From NCBI GenBank assembly GCA_036939755.1, contig JALLAZ010000364.1:1-16518 (forward strand): 16,518 nucleotides of DNA. The letters run 5' to 3'. The translations under genes were made by a program, and so were the position numbers. Position 1 is the first letter of the stretch, and every line of letters begins with the position of its first letter. The stretch comes from Stephanodiscus triporus. Taxonomy: Eukaryota > Bacillariophyta > Thalassiosirophyceae > Thalassiosirales > Thalassiosiraceae. Positions 1 to 8,798 of this stretch are shown piece after piece. A model generated the notes under the pieces. That model worked only from the letters and a program-made list of their open reading frames with translations, made no database searches and was not told the DNA's origin.

Positions 1-927
1 TGGGTTCCCGGGAAGGGGGGAAAGGACAAAAACTGTGGGGCCCGAGACAGAAGCCGCCGCAGGGACGAGGGGAGGAGACGCCGCCGCTGGGGCGGGGGGA
101 GGAAAGGGAGCAGCCTCTTCAATAGGATCCATGGGAGAGGAGGGAAGATAGATGGTTGTTTTTTTGTCTTGTTTTTTGTTTTTTATAGGAGGCGCCCAGC
201 GACAATCGTCACAATTTAACGGTGAAGGTGAGGATTGTCGTCGAGAGGAGGGAGATCGTCGACCGGGAGGAGAGAGAAGAAGAAGTGACCCTCAAAGTCG
301 TTGTCGTCGTAGTCCCCGCGAATAATTTTGTCGAGCTCGAGACAGTCGTAGAGCGTCCGGACGAGGAAAACGGCCGGGCGATGTCGGAAGGAGAACCGAA
401 TGCGGCGAGTTGGACCGAAGTCCTCGATTAACGCGCTGAGTTGAAGGCATTGGATCTCCAGGCGACGGAGATGACGGCTCCAGCCGTAGCGGCGAGGAGC
501 TCGACGAGGAGGTGTTGGGGGAGAATTTGAACGACGACGCCGGGGCATGAAATGTCGGCGACGGAGAGGGGCAGATTGTAGGGAAGGGCTCGAAGAAGAG
601 GGTGCGTAAGAGAGCTCGCGTGAGAGGAAGGAACCAGGGACAAAAATGACGGCCGAAGTTAGGGCGACGGATTCTCCATGGTTCATCGGTGAGGGCTCAT
701 AACCTAGTGGTGAGGAAGTGAGCGTTAGCTTACTCTACTCTAGGACCAAGGACAGACTGAACAAACGTGCAAGCGTGGCAGGGCGAGGAATTTTCAGATG
801 GTCACGCCAGGAGATTTTCTTCTTCCCGCCAGATTTAGGCTTGGGAGAAGATGATGTGACCCAACAGGGGTGGGCCGCCGAAATTGGCGAATACCTTTGG
901 CGATAGTCATGTTGCGCCGCTCGCGGG
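1..927. other. 5' spacer without a confident gene
   Basis: I see no convincing gene here. Bases 1-120 are strongly purine/G-rich. Bases 150-188 form a T-rich tract ending in TTTTTTATAG, which looks like a 3' splice site, so an exon could begin at 189 on the plus strand. The open frame after it (stop at 429-431) is Glu/Val-rich and unrecognised. Several frames stay open across 216-686 on both strands, so openness is not evidence of coding. A decayed tRNA-like element lies at 693-764 and is listed separately. An out-of-frame ATG at 909 precedes the next gene and ends after a short frame. Confidence 0.5.
693..764 (+). repeat. tRNA-like relic or SINE head
   Basis: This 72-base segment has tRNA layout. 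An A-box-like TAACCTAGTGG lies at 700-710 and a B-box-like GGACCAAGGAC at 743-753; the latter matches 8 of 11 positions of GGTTCRANNCC. A D-arm-like stem pairs 703-705 with 713-715. An anticodon-arm-like stem pairs 717-722 with 729-734 (six pairs, one G-T) around a six-base loop. The ends 693-699 and 758-764 pair only partly, and the T arm does not pair. It is therefore not a working tRNA; a tRNA pseudogene or the head of a SINE fits better. No second copy was found in this window by eye. Confidence 0.35.
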
Positions 928-2355
928 ATGAGAATCCGTGCTACCAAAGCGGCGCCGCGGGCTCGGATGATTCTTCCGGCGGGAGCGACAGCCACCGCGG
1001 GCCGCACCCTCCCCCGGAAGGACGATGACGCGGGGGGGAGGAGGAGGAGCATGCACGGTCACACCCTCGCAATCCTGACCATGCCCCGGTCCGCCTCCGC
1101 CCGCATAGCGAACGGGGCCATACTCGAGACGGCAGTGTCGGTGACGTCGGACAAACTCAGCGTGGCGATCCGCGCGACGGCGGGGAACGTCGACGACGAC
1201 GACGGCGGTGGCGGCGATTCCGTCCCCGGTGACAAAGAAGGCGTCGCGGGCCTGGCCCGGCTTCGGCGGTACGTCGGGGAGGTGTACAGCATGGCGTGGG
1301 ACGCGGCCCTCGGTCTCGACGAGCGCGAACGGTTGGGGGAGGAGGAGGGTGAGGAGGAGGAGGAGGGAAACGGCGACGACGATTCGGACGGCTTCCGGCA
1401 CGACGACGACGATGACGACGACAAAAACCGCGAGATCGCGTCGGGGAGGGGATGGAAATTGCTCGACCTGATAGTGTACCCCCAGAACATGCCCAACATC
1501 CCCCCGGAGGGATGGATCGTCATGCGTCCCGACCTGTCGTGCGTGTGCAGCCACGATTCCATCGTCAATCCGAGGAGGAGGGATGTAGGACGACGGGGGA
1601 GCGCATTGCGAGAGTACGTCGACGCCGCGAACGCCGAACGGTCGTCGAGGGGATTGGGGACGTTGGAGGCACTGCACGTCGACATCGACGCGACCGACGA
1701 TCCCGACGTCGTCTTCCTCGAGGACGAAGACGCCATCGGGGGGGTCGGCACGAAGGAGTCGTACCCCTCGTCGTCGTCCGGGGGGAGGCGGAAAGATGAC
1801 CACGATGCCAACGATGACGGCCCAATCGAGCCTCCGGGCGGCGCCTCAATCCGCCCCCCCTCGTCGCTCTACCCCTCGGTCTGCGTGGGCGGGACCTTCG
1901 ACGGGATGCACTACGGCCACCGCAAGCTCCTCACGTTCGCGATTTCCTGCGTCAGTCCGTCAACGGGACGTCTCCTCGTCGGCGTGAAGCGGGACGAGAT
2001 GCTCACGAGGAAGGCGTACGCAGGACGCATACGGCCGTTGAACGAGCGCGTCGCAGGGGTGTTGGATTTCGTCGGCGCGCTCGCGCCCGAGATGATGGAT
2101 CGGGTGCGCTGCGTCCCGCTGAGCGACGAGCACGGCCCGCCCGTCGACGACTCACGTGCGCATCCTGGCTCAGCGAACGACTTCGATGCTATGGTTCTTA
2201 GTCAGGAGACGTTGCCCCTTGGACGGAAGTTTAACGTGTACAGGGAAAAGGTGCTGGGACTTGGGCCGTTGAAGTTGCTTGTCACGCAGAGGACAGAACC
2301 GCACGGGATGAGCAGCACGGCCCTGCGGCGGATGATGACGGAGCATAGACTGTGA
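928..2355 (+). CDS. Phosphopantetheine adenylyltransferase, eukaryotic type
   Basis: A 475-residue protein with no intron visible. It should transfer AMP from ATP to 4'-phosphopantetheine, making dephospho-CoA, the fourth step of CoA synthesis. The C-terminal third (about 316-475) is the nucleotidyltransferase domain: GGTFDGMHYGH (321-331) carries the HxGH-type ATP motif, a VLSQETL stretch follows, and SSTALR (462-467) near the end is the second nucleotide motif. There is no dephospho-CoA kinase domain, so unlike human COASY it is monofunctional. The N-terminal half has a conserved-looking block at 180-214 (YPQNMPN ... RPDLSCVCSHD) and an acidic insert of Glu and Asp runs at about 138-170. 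The ATG at 1051 is an alternative start: typical-looking sequence begins just after it, and the 41 preceding residues are Arg/Ala/Thr-rich. The adenylyltransferase call is firm; the start is not. Confidence 0.87.
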   Translation: MRIRATKAAPRARMILPAGATATAGRTLPRKDDDAGGRRRSMHGHTLAILTMPRSASARIANGAILETAVSVTSDKLSVAIRATAGNVDDDDGGGGDSVPGDKEGVAGLARLRRYVGEVYSMAWDAALGLDERERLGEEEGEEEEEGNGDDDSDGFRHDDDDDDDKNREIASGRGWKLLDLIVYPQNMPNIPPEGWIVMRPDLSCVCSHDSIVNPRRRDVGRRGSALREYVDAANAERSSRGLGTLEALHVDIDATDDPDVVFLEDEDAIGGVGTKESYPSSSSGGRRKDDHDANDDGPIEPPGGASIRPPSSLYPSVCVGGTFDGMHYGHRKLLTFAISCVSPSTGRLLVGVKRDEMLTRKAYAGRIRPLNERVAGVLDFVGALAPEMMDRVRCVPLSDEHGPPVDDSRAHPGSANDFDAMVLSQETLPLGRKFNVYREKVLGLGPLKLLVTQRTEPHGMSSTALRRMMTEHRL

Positions 2356-3206
2356 ATTCTCCCGGCTTGCTAAAAGTATATTTTAGATATGTTGTAAATC
2401 CTGGCGGCAGTTTTGTAATCTTCATCGGACAAGTCCGTCATCGTGACAGAAGAAAGAAAGGAGGATGATTAACAACCAATGGCATGCCTGCTACTTCTTT
2501 GGGGGATACACAAGCCGATTTCTCTTCCCTCTCCAGCAATGGCACCCGCTGTCATGGCGTTGCGTCTTGCAAAGCGACAGGTCTTGTAAATCCAGGCACA
2601 AATTTCCTCTTCACCGAAAAGGTTTGGGGCGGTTGCAGACGGATGAAGGGAGAGTGATTGACTAGCAGCTGCAAGACTGATGCTTTTTTGCAGATTGCAC
2701 ATGCCAATTCCCCCACCCTCTCTGGCATCCATGGTTGTGGCATTGCAGCCCTCTTAAGGTTGAGGGGGCCGTCCTAATTTGCATTGGGCGGTGGTAAGAG
2801 AATTCACACCATGCCTACTGCAAACTCCTCCATATTCGACTTGGTTGGCACATCTGTTGTGGCTGCAGCCTTTCTCCTTTGCGTCATGCCTCCGGTGTAC
2901 TCCATTTAAAAGTTGGATGGCAATGAAACAATTAAGAGGGATAAGTTCTCATGTTCTATCGGATTGATTCTTTTCTTTTTGAAAGGAACTGAACAGTTTA
3001 AGAAATCAGGGTAATCAGAGAAGATCAATGAAGTCTGGCCGTTGAGGAAGCAGAAGTGGCGGAGTGATGTTGTGTACTCCCGCCTCAAACTATCTAGTCC
3101 TTATAGTTTGTAGTGTTTTTTATCAAGCGTAGAAAAGGGGTACAACTGTGATAGATTATTGTAAAACAGAAGGCATTTTTGTTCGTGCCTGCGATGCCTC
3201 CTTACA
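2356..3206. other. Spacer with splice-like signals
   Basis: This region holds the 3' ends of two converging genes and no recognisable protein. An AT-rich stretch at 2370-2400 may be the polyadenylation region of the upstream gene. Between 2465 and 2910 there are intron-like signals: a donor GTAAGAG at 2794, possible acceptors ending at 2694, 2748 and 2868, and an ATG at 2539. One splice model gives about 49 residues. An unspliced short frame from 2811 to 2909 encodes 32 residues with a hydrophobic stretch. Segments 2691-2765 and 2801-2880 resemble each other, which could be a decayed duplication. None of this is strong enough to call a gene. Confidence 0.4.
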
Positions 3207-4567
3207 TCAACTTCCCTTTGACGCGCACTTCCGTTGCTCTACTTCCATTGCATGTCTACTAGCGAAGGCCTCGCGTAACTCATTCTCGAAAATCTTTGCA
3301 TCGTCGGCACCCATCCAGCTTTTGCTCCTCAAGATTATCACACTCGTACTGCACTGGCTTTCCTTGAATTTCGTCGGCCTCAAATGCTGCCCGCCCTCTG
3401 TGAACCCATGCTCTCGCGCGGGAAGAATTATATGAGACTTGCAGTAAGGACTGTTTATCAACTGGTAGAAAGATTGTTTTGCGGCAAGATTAACAACCGA
3501 CATGAGGTTTTTGTTGTTTGACTCGTCTCCTTCTTCGCCATCGACCGAGCTCTTCTGTTTCTTCTTCTCTTTCTTCTCTTTCATTTTGGATTGATTACCC
3601 AGACGATCATCCGTTTCACCGCGGACGGTGGGTATTATGACGATGCACGTCACGTCTGAATCTTTTCTCTCTTGCCTTTCCATCAGCCCTAATATCCTGA
3701 TGGCCATTTCGGTCATCACGCCAGGCGAAAATGGAGGATTGATCTCGAACCAGCGTGGGCCGAGAAAATCGGGTTCGTACAGCGGGGAATCGAAGAAATC
3801 GCCACGGGAGCCGAAATGCCCGTCGAGGTCCGGCGACGGAAACGCGGAGAAGAACCTGGGGAGGTAGGAATTGAAAGGCGACGCGAAACACTCGGTCCCG
3901 CACGCCGATCCGCCGAACCACCTGGAAAGGCAGTCGAAAACTCCGTCGTGGACGGCGCCCTGCATCCCCCCTCCCCTCCAGTCGTTGATTTGCTGTCCCC
4001 CCGACAACGAGGAATATCTAACGACAAGCGAAAAGAGTACGGCGTGGAAGACGTGCGTCGCTCTCTCCCCGGGCATCCGCGGCGCGGCGGTCGACGCGTC
4101 GGCCGAGCCGTGGCATGAATCGAACATGTCCCGGAGCTTGCGGTAGTGCGCGGCGTTGATTTTGATCACGAACGGCTTCGGCTCGTTTTTGGGCGGCGGC
4201 CGGACGGCGTCCGCTCGATCGTACTCTCGGAAGCCTCCCGTCCGGGAGGACGGACGCGGGGTTTTGCGTTTTCTGGGAACGTAAACGAGGGAACAGACCC
4301 GATCGTCGTCGTGCCATTCCACGAGGATCTTGTCCGCGGAATTCCTCCCGACGCCGCCTCCGCCGCCAGATTTCCTCTTCTTCCCCCTCGCTCCCCCCCC
4401 CCCGTCCGAACCGAGACCGTCGTCCCAGGAGAACCTTTGATACCTCCCCAGGCGCTTTTGGAGGTTGCGTATCTCCCCGCACGCCTCGGAGGTCCGACGG
4501 CACAGCTCGCGCACGATCATCTCCGCGGCGGCCTTCTTCCTTCTCTCCCCCCCTCCCGAATCGTCGC

Positions 4568-4602
<35 letters not shown>

Positions 4603-5193
4603 ACGGACGTCGTCATCGCGGCGATCAGCTCCCTCGACAGCCCATCGCACGACGGGTCGGTCTCCATGACCCGGTGGGGCAACACGGGATCCCGGTCCAC
4701 GCCGCGCATCCAACTCTCGACGAGGCCGTCGCGCGACGACGGAGTCGACGGGGGGATCGTCCGTCCCACGGCGGCGTCCCTCACCAACTCGCGATCGACC
4801 TCGTTCCTGACCTTTTCTCGCCCGAGCCGTGCGTCCGCTTCCTCCCCCGCCTCCTTGAACCGATACCTCGCCGCGCGGCCGTACTTCTTCTTCGTCGTCG
4901 TCGCCGTCCTCCCGTCGTCGATCGTCCTACGGCTATTCGGATCGTCGATCCAACCCTCCACGACGGAACGCAGTCGACGGGTCTCCTCGAGCCTGGAATC
5001 GAGCAGCCACCTCTCGAACGTGGGCATGCGCAGTCCCGGACACGACCCGAGGAGGAACGCGGACAGGTCCCGCGTTCGGAGGTGCCGCGCGAGCTCGATT
5101 CGCACGTTCGGCACGAGGCCCGTCCCCGGCGGAAGCGGCGACGACGACGACGGGCGCGACTTGTCCGTCGTCGTCGTCGTCTTCGTCTTCGCG

Positions 5194-5225
<32 letters not shown>

Positions 5226-5453
5226 CCCGAGCGACGCGATCGTCGCGCCGACGAGCTGCGCGGATGCCAGCGCCTCGAGGCAGTCGTCCTCGGGCCGAGT
5301 AGGACCTCCTCCTCCTCCCCCCCCCCCCGCCGCGTCGTCCAATCCGGCCACGTTGCACATCGACAGCGCGTCGTCGCGGGCGAGACTTCTGACGCCGGCG
5401 GACGCCTGCCGCTTCTTCTTGGCGCGCATTCGCTTCTCCTCGGATGGCGGCAT
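3207..5453 (-). CDS. PCIF1/CAPAM-like cap m6Am methyltransferase
   Basis: A 748-residue single-exon protein. Its C-terminal half matches the PCIF1 catalytic region. In animals PCIF1 N6-methylates 2'-O-methyladenosine next to the mRNA cap, using SAM, in the nucleus with RNA polymerase II. Visible marks are a block beginning KINAAHYRKL, the CFASPFNSYLPRFFSAFP and FGSRG blocks, the catalytic NPPF at 572-575, a following IVIIPT strand, and the late SHIILPAREHGF ... GGQH block. Order and spacing agree with the animal enzyme (about 700 residues). No WW domain is visible, so binding to the phosphorylated polymerase tail is doubtful. The N-terminal half is basic with poly-Gly, poly-Asp and poly-Thr inserts. 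I chose the ATG at 5453; an in-frame ATG at 5594 would leave only 27 bases to the divergent neighbour and adds low-complexity residues. The family call is firm; activity is inferred. Confidence 0.87.
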
Positions 5454-5621
5454 GATGACTACCCCTACGTCGTTATGGATGGGGGGGTTTGGGCGGCCCG
5501 GCCCGGTCGGGGGGTCGGTTTGGGGGGGGTTATTGGGCGGGGATTGGGAGAGATGGCCCCCTGAATCTTTTGAGAACCATACTCGTCCGTCCATCCTCCT
5601 CCTTAACCCTCCTCCTCCTCC
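5454..5621. promoter_or_regulatory. Divergent promoter with G-quadruplex motif
   Basis: These 168 bases separate the start codons of two divergent genes and must hold parts of both promoters and 5' leaders. The plus strand is packed with G runs at 5481-5487, 5491-5493, 5509-5514, 5522-5529, 5535-5537, 5539-5542 and 5546-5548. The runs from 5509 on fit the classic four-run G-quadruplex pattern with loops of 7, 5 and 1 bases. A pyrimidine-rich stretch with repeated CCTCCT lies just before the ATG at 5622. I see no clear TATA box. Confidence 0.5.
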
Positions 5622-6320
5622 ATGACCAATAATAGCAACGTATGTCCTCCTCCCGCCGAGGACGGGCCAACGACGGCGACGACGTCCCGAACGACGACGA
5701 CGACCGCGCCTCTGGATGATCCCGTAGACTACCACGGCGTCTCCTCCTCCGTCGGGGAGAGCGCGAGCGGGATATTTCGCGGCATCGCCGCGTCGTTGCG
5801 GAAGGCCGCGAGGGCGGCGGGGGAGGCGCGGCCGCTGGCCTTCGCGAGCGAGGGCGCCGTGGCGGGCGACGCGGTCATCCCGCGATGGGCGTACTACGGC
5901 GCGTGGGGACTGTCGGGCCTCGCCATCGGCGCGGACGTGTACAACAGGTACGACGACGCGCCGGCCGAGACGAAGAGCGCGACCGCGCTCTACTGGACCG
6001 CCTTCCACGTGCCGGCGTCCCTAGTCGTGCCGGCGATGATCGTGCACAGGGTGGCGCATCTCGCCGAGGGCGTCGCGCGGGATCCGGGGGGCATCGCCCG
6101 GGGATGGTCCCCGAGGGCGAGGGCATTCGCGCCGGTGGCGGCGGCGATGATCAGCATCGTCCCCGTCGTGCCGACGGTGGACTACGCGGCCGAGGCGATC
6201 ATGGAGCCGACGCTCGGGAGGTACCTGGGATTGGAATTTCACCACCACGACCATCGCCGCCGTGGTGGCGGTGGCGAGGATTCCGCGTCGACGGAAGAGG
6301 ACAAGGGAATCCCGAGGTAA
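5622..6320 (+). CDS. MTFP1/MTP18-family mitochondrial inner membrane protein
   Basis: A 232-residue protein resembling mitochondrial fission process protein 1, an inner-membrane protein that promotes mitochondrial fission in animals. Residues 1-40 are a Thr/Pro-rich, probably disordered tail. The family-like core runs from about 50 to 203. Hydrophobic segments lie at 89-107 (WAYYGAWGLSGLAIGADVY), 122-146 and 166-190. The Ala- and Val-rich second segment with VVPAMIVHRV corresponds to the family's AIPGFTINR region. The third segment with IVPVVPTVDYAAE corresponds to its TIPxxxHPIDxxVD region. It is longer than human MTFP1 (166 residues) because of both tails; the C-terminus is His- and Gly-rich. 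No classic presequence is obvious. Assignment rests on pattern and topology recognised by eye, so a related membrane family is possible. Confidence 0.72.
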   Translation: MTNNSNVCPPPAEDGPTTATTSRTTTTTAPLDDPVDYHGVSSSVGESASGIFRGIAASLRKAARAAGEARPLAFASEGAVAGDAVIPRWAYYGAWGLSGLAIGADVYNRYDDAPAETKSATALYWTAFHVPASLVVPAMIVHRVAHLAEGVARDPGGIARGWSPRARAFAPVAAAMISIVPVVPTVDYAAEAIMEPTLGRYLGLEFHHHDHRRRGGGGEDSASTEEDKGIPR

Positions 6321-7637
6321 GGGCGGACGCGCACGCGTATCCGTCCCGTCCATGACAGTCTCTGCGCCGCCCCGCGGCCTGCCGCCCTTCTCCTATGATG
6401 AAATGAATGGGCCTCGATCCCGATGTGTGGGGATCGTTCGTGTTTTGGTGGCGTCGGGCACGCGTCTGGTTCGGCATAGAACCTTGTGTACCATTTGGTG
6501 TATTATGCGAAATCATCACATTGGCGAAGGGGACTGCAATGTAAATGCCAACGATGGTCGATCATCTGTACAGGGTATTATGCATGAGGTTACGTGTTTT
6601 TGTTGAGCGGACAACCACGGCTTTCCTAAAATATAATATCTATGTTTACTTGTCGATGTCTAGTCTGCTGGAAAAACGTTTGAACATGGCAGTTTTATCA
6701 AATGAGTAAATTAAATATCCCTCCTGCCATAGATCCAAAAGTTCCTGGTCGGTTTCGCTTGTGTTTGTTCACGTTGAAGTGGAGTGAGCAATTGCCCTCT
6801 ACGAATCGAACCTCCACAAAATACTCCATATATTTGTCGTTGAAATTCTCAATATACATGACAGGTCAAAAGTATGTTTATCAACATTTGACAATCCGGG
6901 CAAAAATCTATTGAAAGCTTGCGAAAAAGACTTGATAATTGATGGGTTCGAGGTAACTATTCGCCATGGCTGTCAACGAGAAACACAGAAGAAATAACAT
7001 GCGATGAGAGATTAGGAGCCATTCCTTTCATGTCTGATTGACCTTATATTCATGTGTTAGTCGGAGTGGCAAGAGTGTTGCCGATTCATCCAGCAATAGG
7101 GTCATAGTGTTTCATCTAGATATTTAGAAAAGAATTTAGAGTGATGTCATCGGATAATCAATTTAGTTTCGAACAAAATCAGGGTTTGTATACATCCCTG
7201 CTTCGCTTTGAATATGAGTCTTGACGCATGTAAACGCATCTAAAAATGATACTGCCCTTCTTTTCAGGAATTCCTTCGAGTGATGTTGCTAGTGCCCTCA
7301 TCTCAGCGGCACGAACATCGTCTCCACTCTCTTTTTCTGCCGTTTATAGCCTCCATGTGCTGCATGGCAATCGTTCCCACGTGTTCGTCATCCTCGAGCT
7401 TGGCACTACGACCACTTTTTGAGCGAGAAGGAAAGCTCGGAGATTTTGCTTATTCTTATAAACTTGATGATATATCTACACCCTTCTCTAGACAGCTTCC
7501 GTTTCCACAGGCCTGTGTGCGCCATTCCTTGAGGAAACAACCAAAGAAAAAGCCAATACGCCATCGAGGGAAAGTGAACGGTAATCTCACGTTCGCCCCG
7601 ACACAAAGAATGACCCCCCACCTCATCCACCCCACCC
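6321..7637. other. AT-rich spacer, no confident gene
   Basis: Base composition drops sharply to AT-rich after about 6600, typical of non-coding DNA beside these GC-rich exons. The first 250 bases are the likely 3' untranslated region of the upstream gene; AATATAATAT near 6630 may mark transcript ends. A frame at 6702-6914 (about 70 codons) looks like chance. A frame from the ATG at 7283 to 7732 would give about 149 residues with a hydrophobic start, but it resembles no family I know and its last 95 bases lie antisense in the next gene. I do not call it. No repeats or RNA genes were recognised. Confidence 0.45.
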
Positions 7638-8644
7638 TCACAACACGCCCGTTTTGTCGAGGAGGACCTTCCTCAGGGGCTTATTTTCGTTGCAAAAGTA
7701 CTCCGACCCGCCGTATCGACACCCCCTGCTAGGCATGCCCTTCAATTCGCGCCCCCCCGACGACAGCATGGCTCCCGCGCTGCGAACCACCGTCACGTCG
7801 TTCAATTTCTTCACCACGTCCATCCCCTCGAGGACGCGTCCCACGACGATGTTGTCCTCGTCCAACGACGACGCCGACGACGCGTCGTCGCCCCCCCCGG
7901 GGTAGATCGTGAACCCGAACCCCCCCCCGTCGCCCCTCCTTACCGATACCACGCCGGGGGCGTCGTGCCTCATCCTCGCGTTCCCGGGCCCGTCGACGAA
8001 ATTCGGACTCTCCCTCGCCACGAACTTGCCGCTCACCGCTCCCAGGTCTATCCTCTCGTCCTTGATCACCCTCCACACCGTCGAGTAGTCGTAGTTCACG
8101 CCCCGGGTGTTCTCCGTCTCGAGGCAGGAATTGTAAACCTTCCTCGCCTCGAGACGTTCCTTCTCCAACGTCCGGTCGTCGTCGAGAGGCTTGCACCTGG
8201 AGGGGTATCCCGACGTCGTTACCAATCCTTTGAGCACCGATACCGGCTGGGGGGAATCGTTCCCGAAGAGGCCGATGACGATGCGATCGACGACGACCGC
8301 GTCGTTCGCGTTCCCGACGTCCCCGGGAGGGGACGACGACGACGACAGGCCCTTGAATTCGACGAATATCCTGTCGGTGACGACGGCGTCGGCGGTGGAC
8401 TTGGTCGTCGTCGTCGTCGTCGTCGTCGTCGCGACGCCCGCCTCCTCTCCCGCCCCGTCGGAGGCGCGGGACGAGGACGAGGGGCCGAGGACGAGAGTCG
8501 CGGCGAGGGAGGAGGCGGAGGAGGCGAGGAAGCCGCGGCGGGTCGAGGTCGACGCGGCGGCGTCGTCGTGGTCGTCTTGGTGGCGGTGGTCGCCTCGATC
8601 GTCACTCGCGACGCGGGACGACGACGCGGCGGCGGGGCGATGCC

Positions 8645-8678
<34 letters not shown>

Positions 8679-8798
8679 ATGGGCGAACCCGGACGATTCG
8701 CGCGGGAGTAGGAGGAGGAGGAGGAGGAGGAGGCACGTAGCCGCGAGGAGCGCGGAGGCGAGGAATGACGACGACGACGCCTTCTTCGACGGCGCCAT
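7638..8798 (-). CDS. Thylakoid-lumen cyclophilin-like protein, degenerate active site
   Basis: A 386-residue cyclophilin-fold protein, coded without introns. The presequence has three parts: a signal peptide core at 12-31, SGFAHP at 36-41 (a variant of the diatom ASAFAP plastid motif, with Phe expected at +1), then a Ser/Arg-rich transit stretch. After that comes a Tat signal, STRRGF (85-90), with hydrophobic 91-104 and an RAS site at 111-113. This predicts the thylakoid lumen. The fold is visible as DRIVIGLFG (171-179), VWRVIK (241-246), GVVSVRRGDGGGFGFTIY (282-299) and NIVVGRVLEGMDVVKKL (316-332). By eye, the catalytic Arg is kept in WRVI, but the Phe, Met and Gln of the usual HRxIPxFMxQGGD motif are replaced by charged residues, and the usual Trp and His sites look changed. 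A chaperone or assembly role without isomerase activity is possible. The ATG at 8798 is chosen because the signal peptide starts there. Confidence 0.83.

Noticed and set aside
216..686. Minus-strand 156-residue frame
   Set aside because: Other frames are also open here, the sequence is Arg/Pro/Ser-rich at first, and no motif or splice context supports it.
907..1811. Minus-strand frames opposite the CoA-synthesis gene
   Set aside because: They are Val/Arg/Ser-rich shadows without domains; the plus frame carries the nucleotidyltransferase motifs.
4146..5564. Long plus-strand frames (472 and 386 codons) opposite the PCIF1-like gene
   Set aside because: They are antisense shadows. Their Val-, Arg- and Ser-runs are complements of the Asp and Gly repeats, and no family is seen, while the minus frame has clear PCIF1 motifs.
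7283..7732. Plus-strand frame of about 149 residues with a hydrophobic start
   Set aside because: Unrecognised sequence, tail antisense to a firm gene, and composition like the spacer. It cannot be excluded without transcripts.
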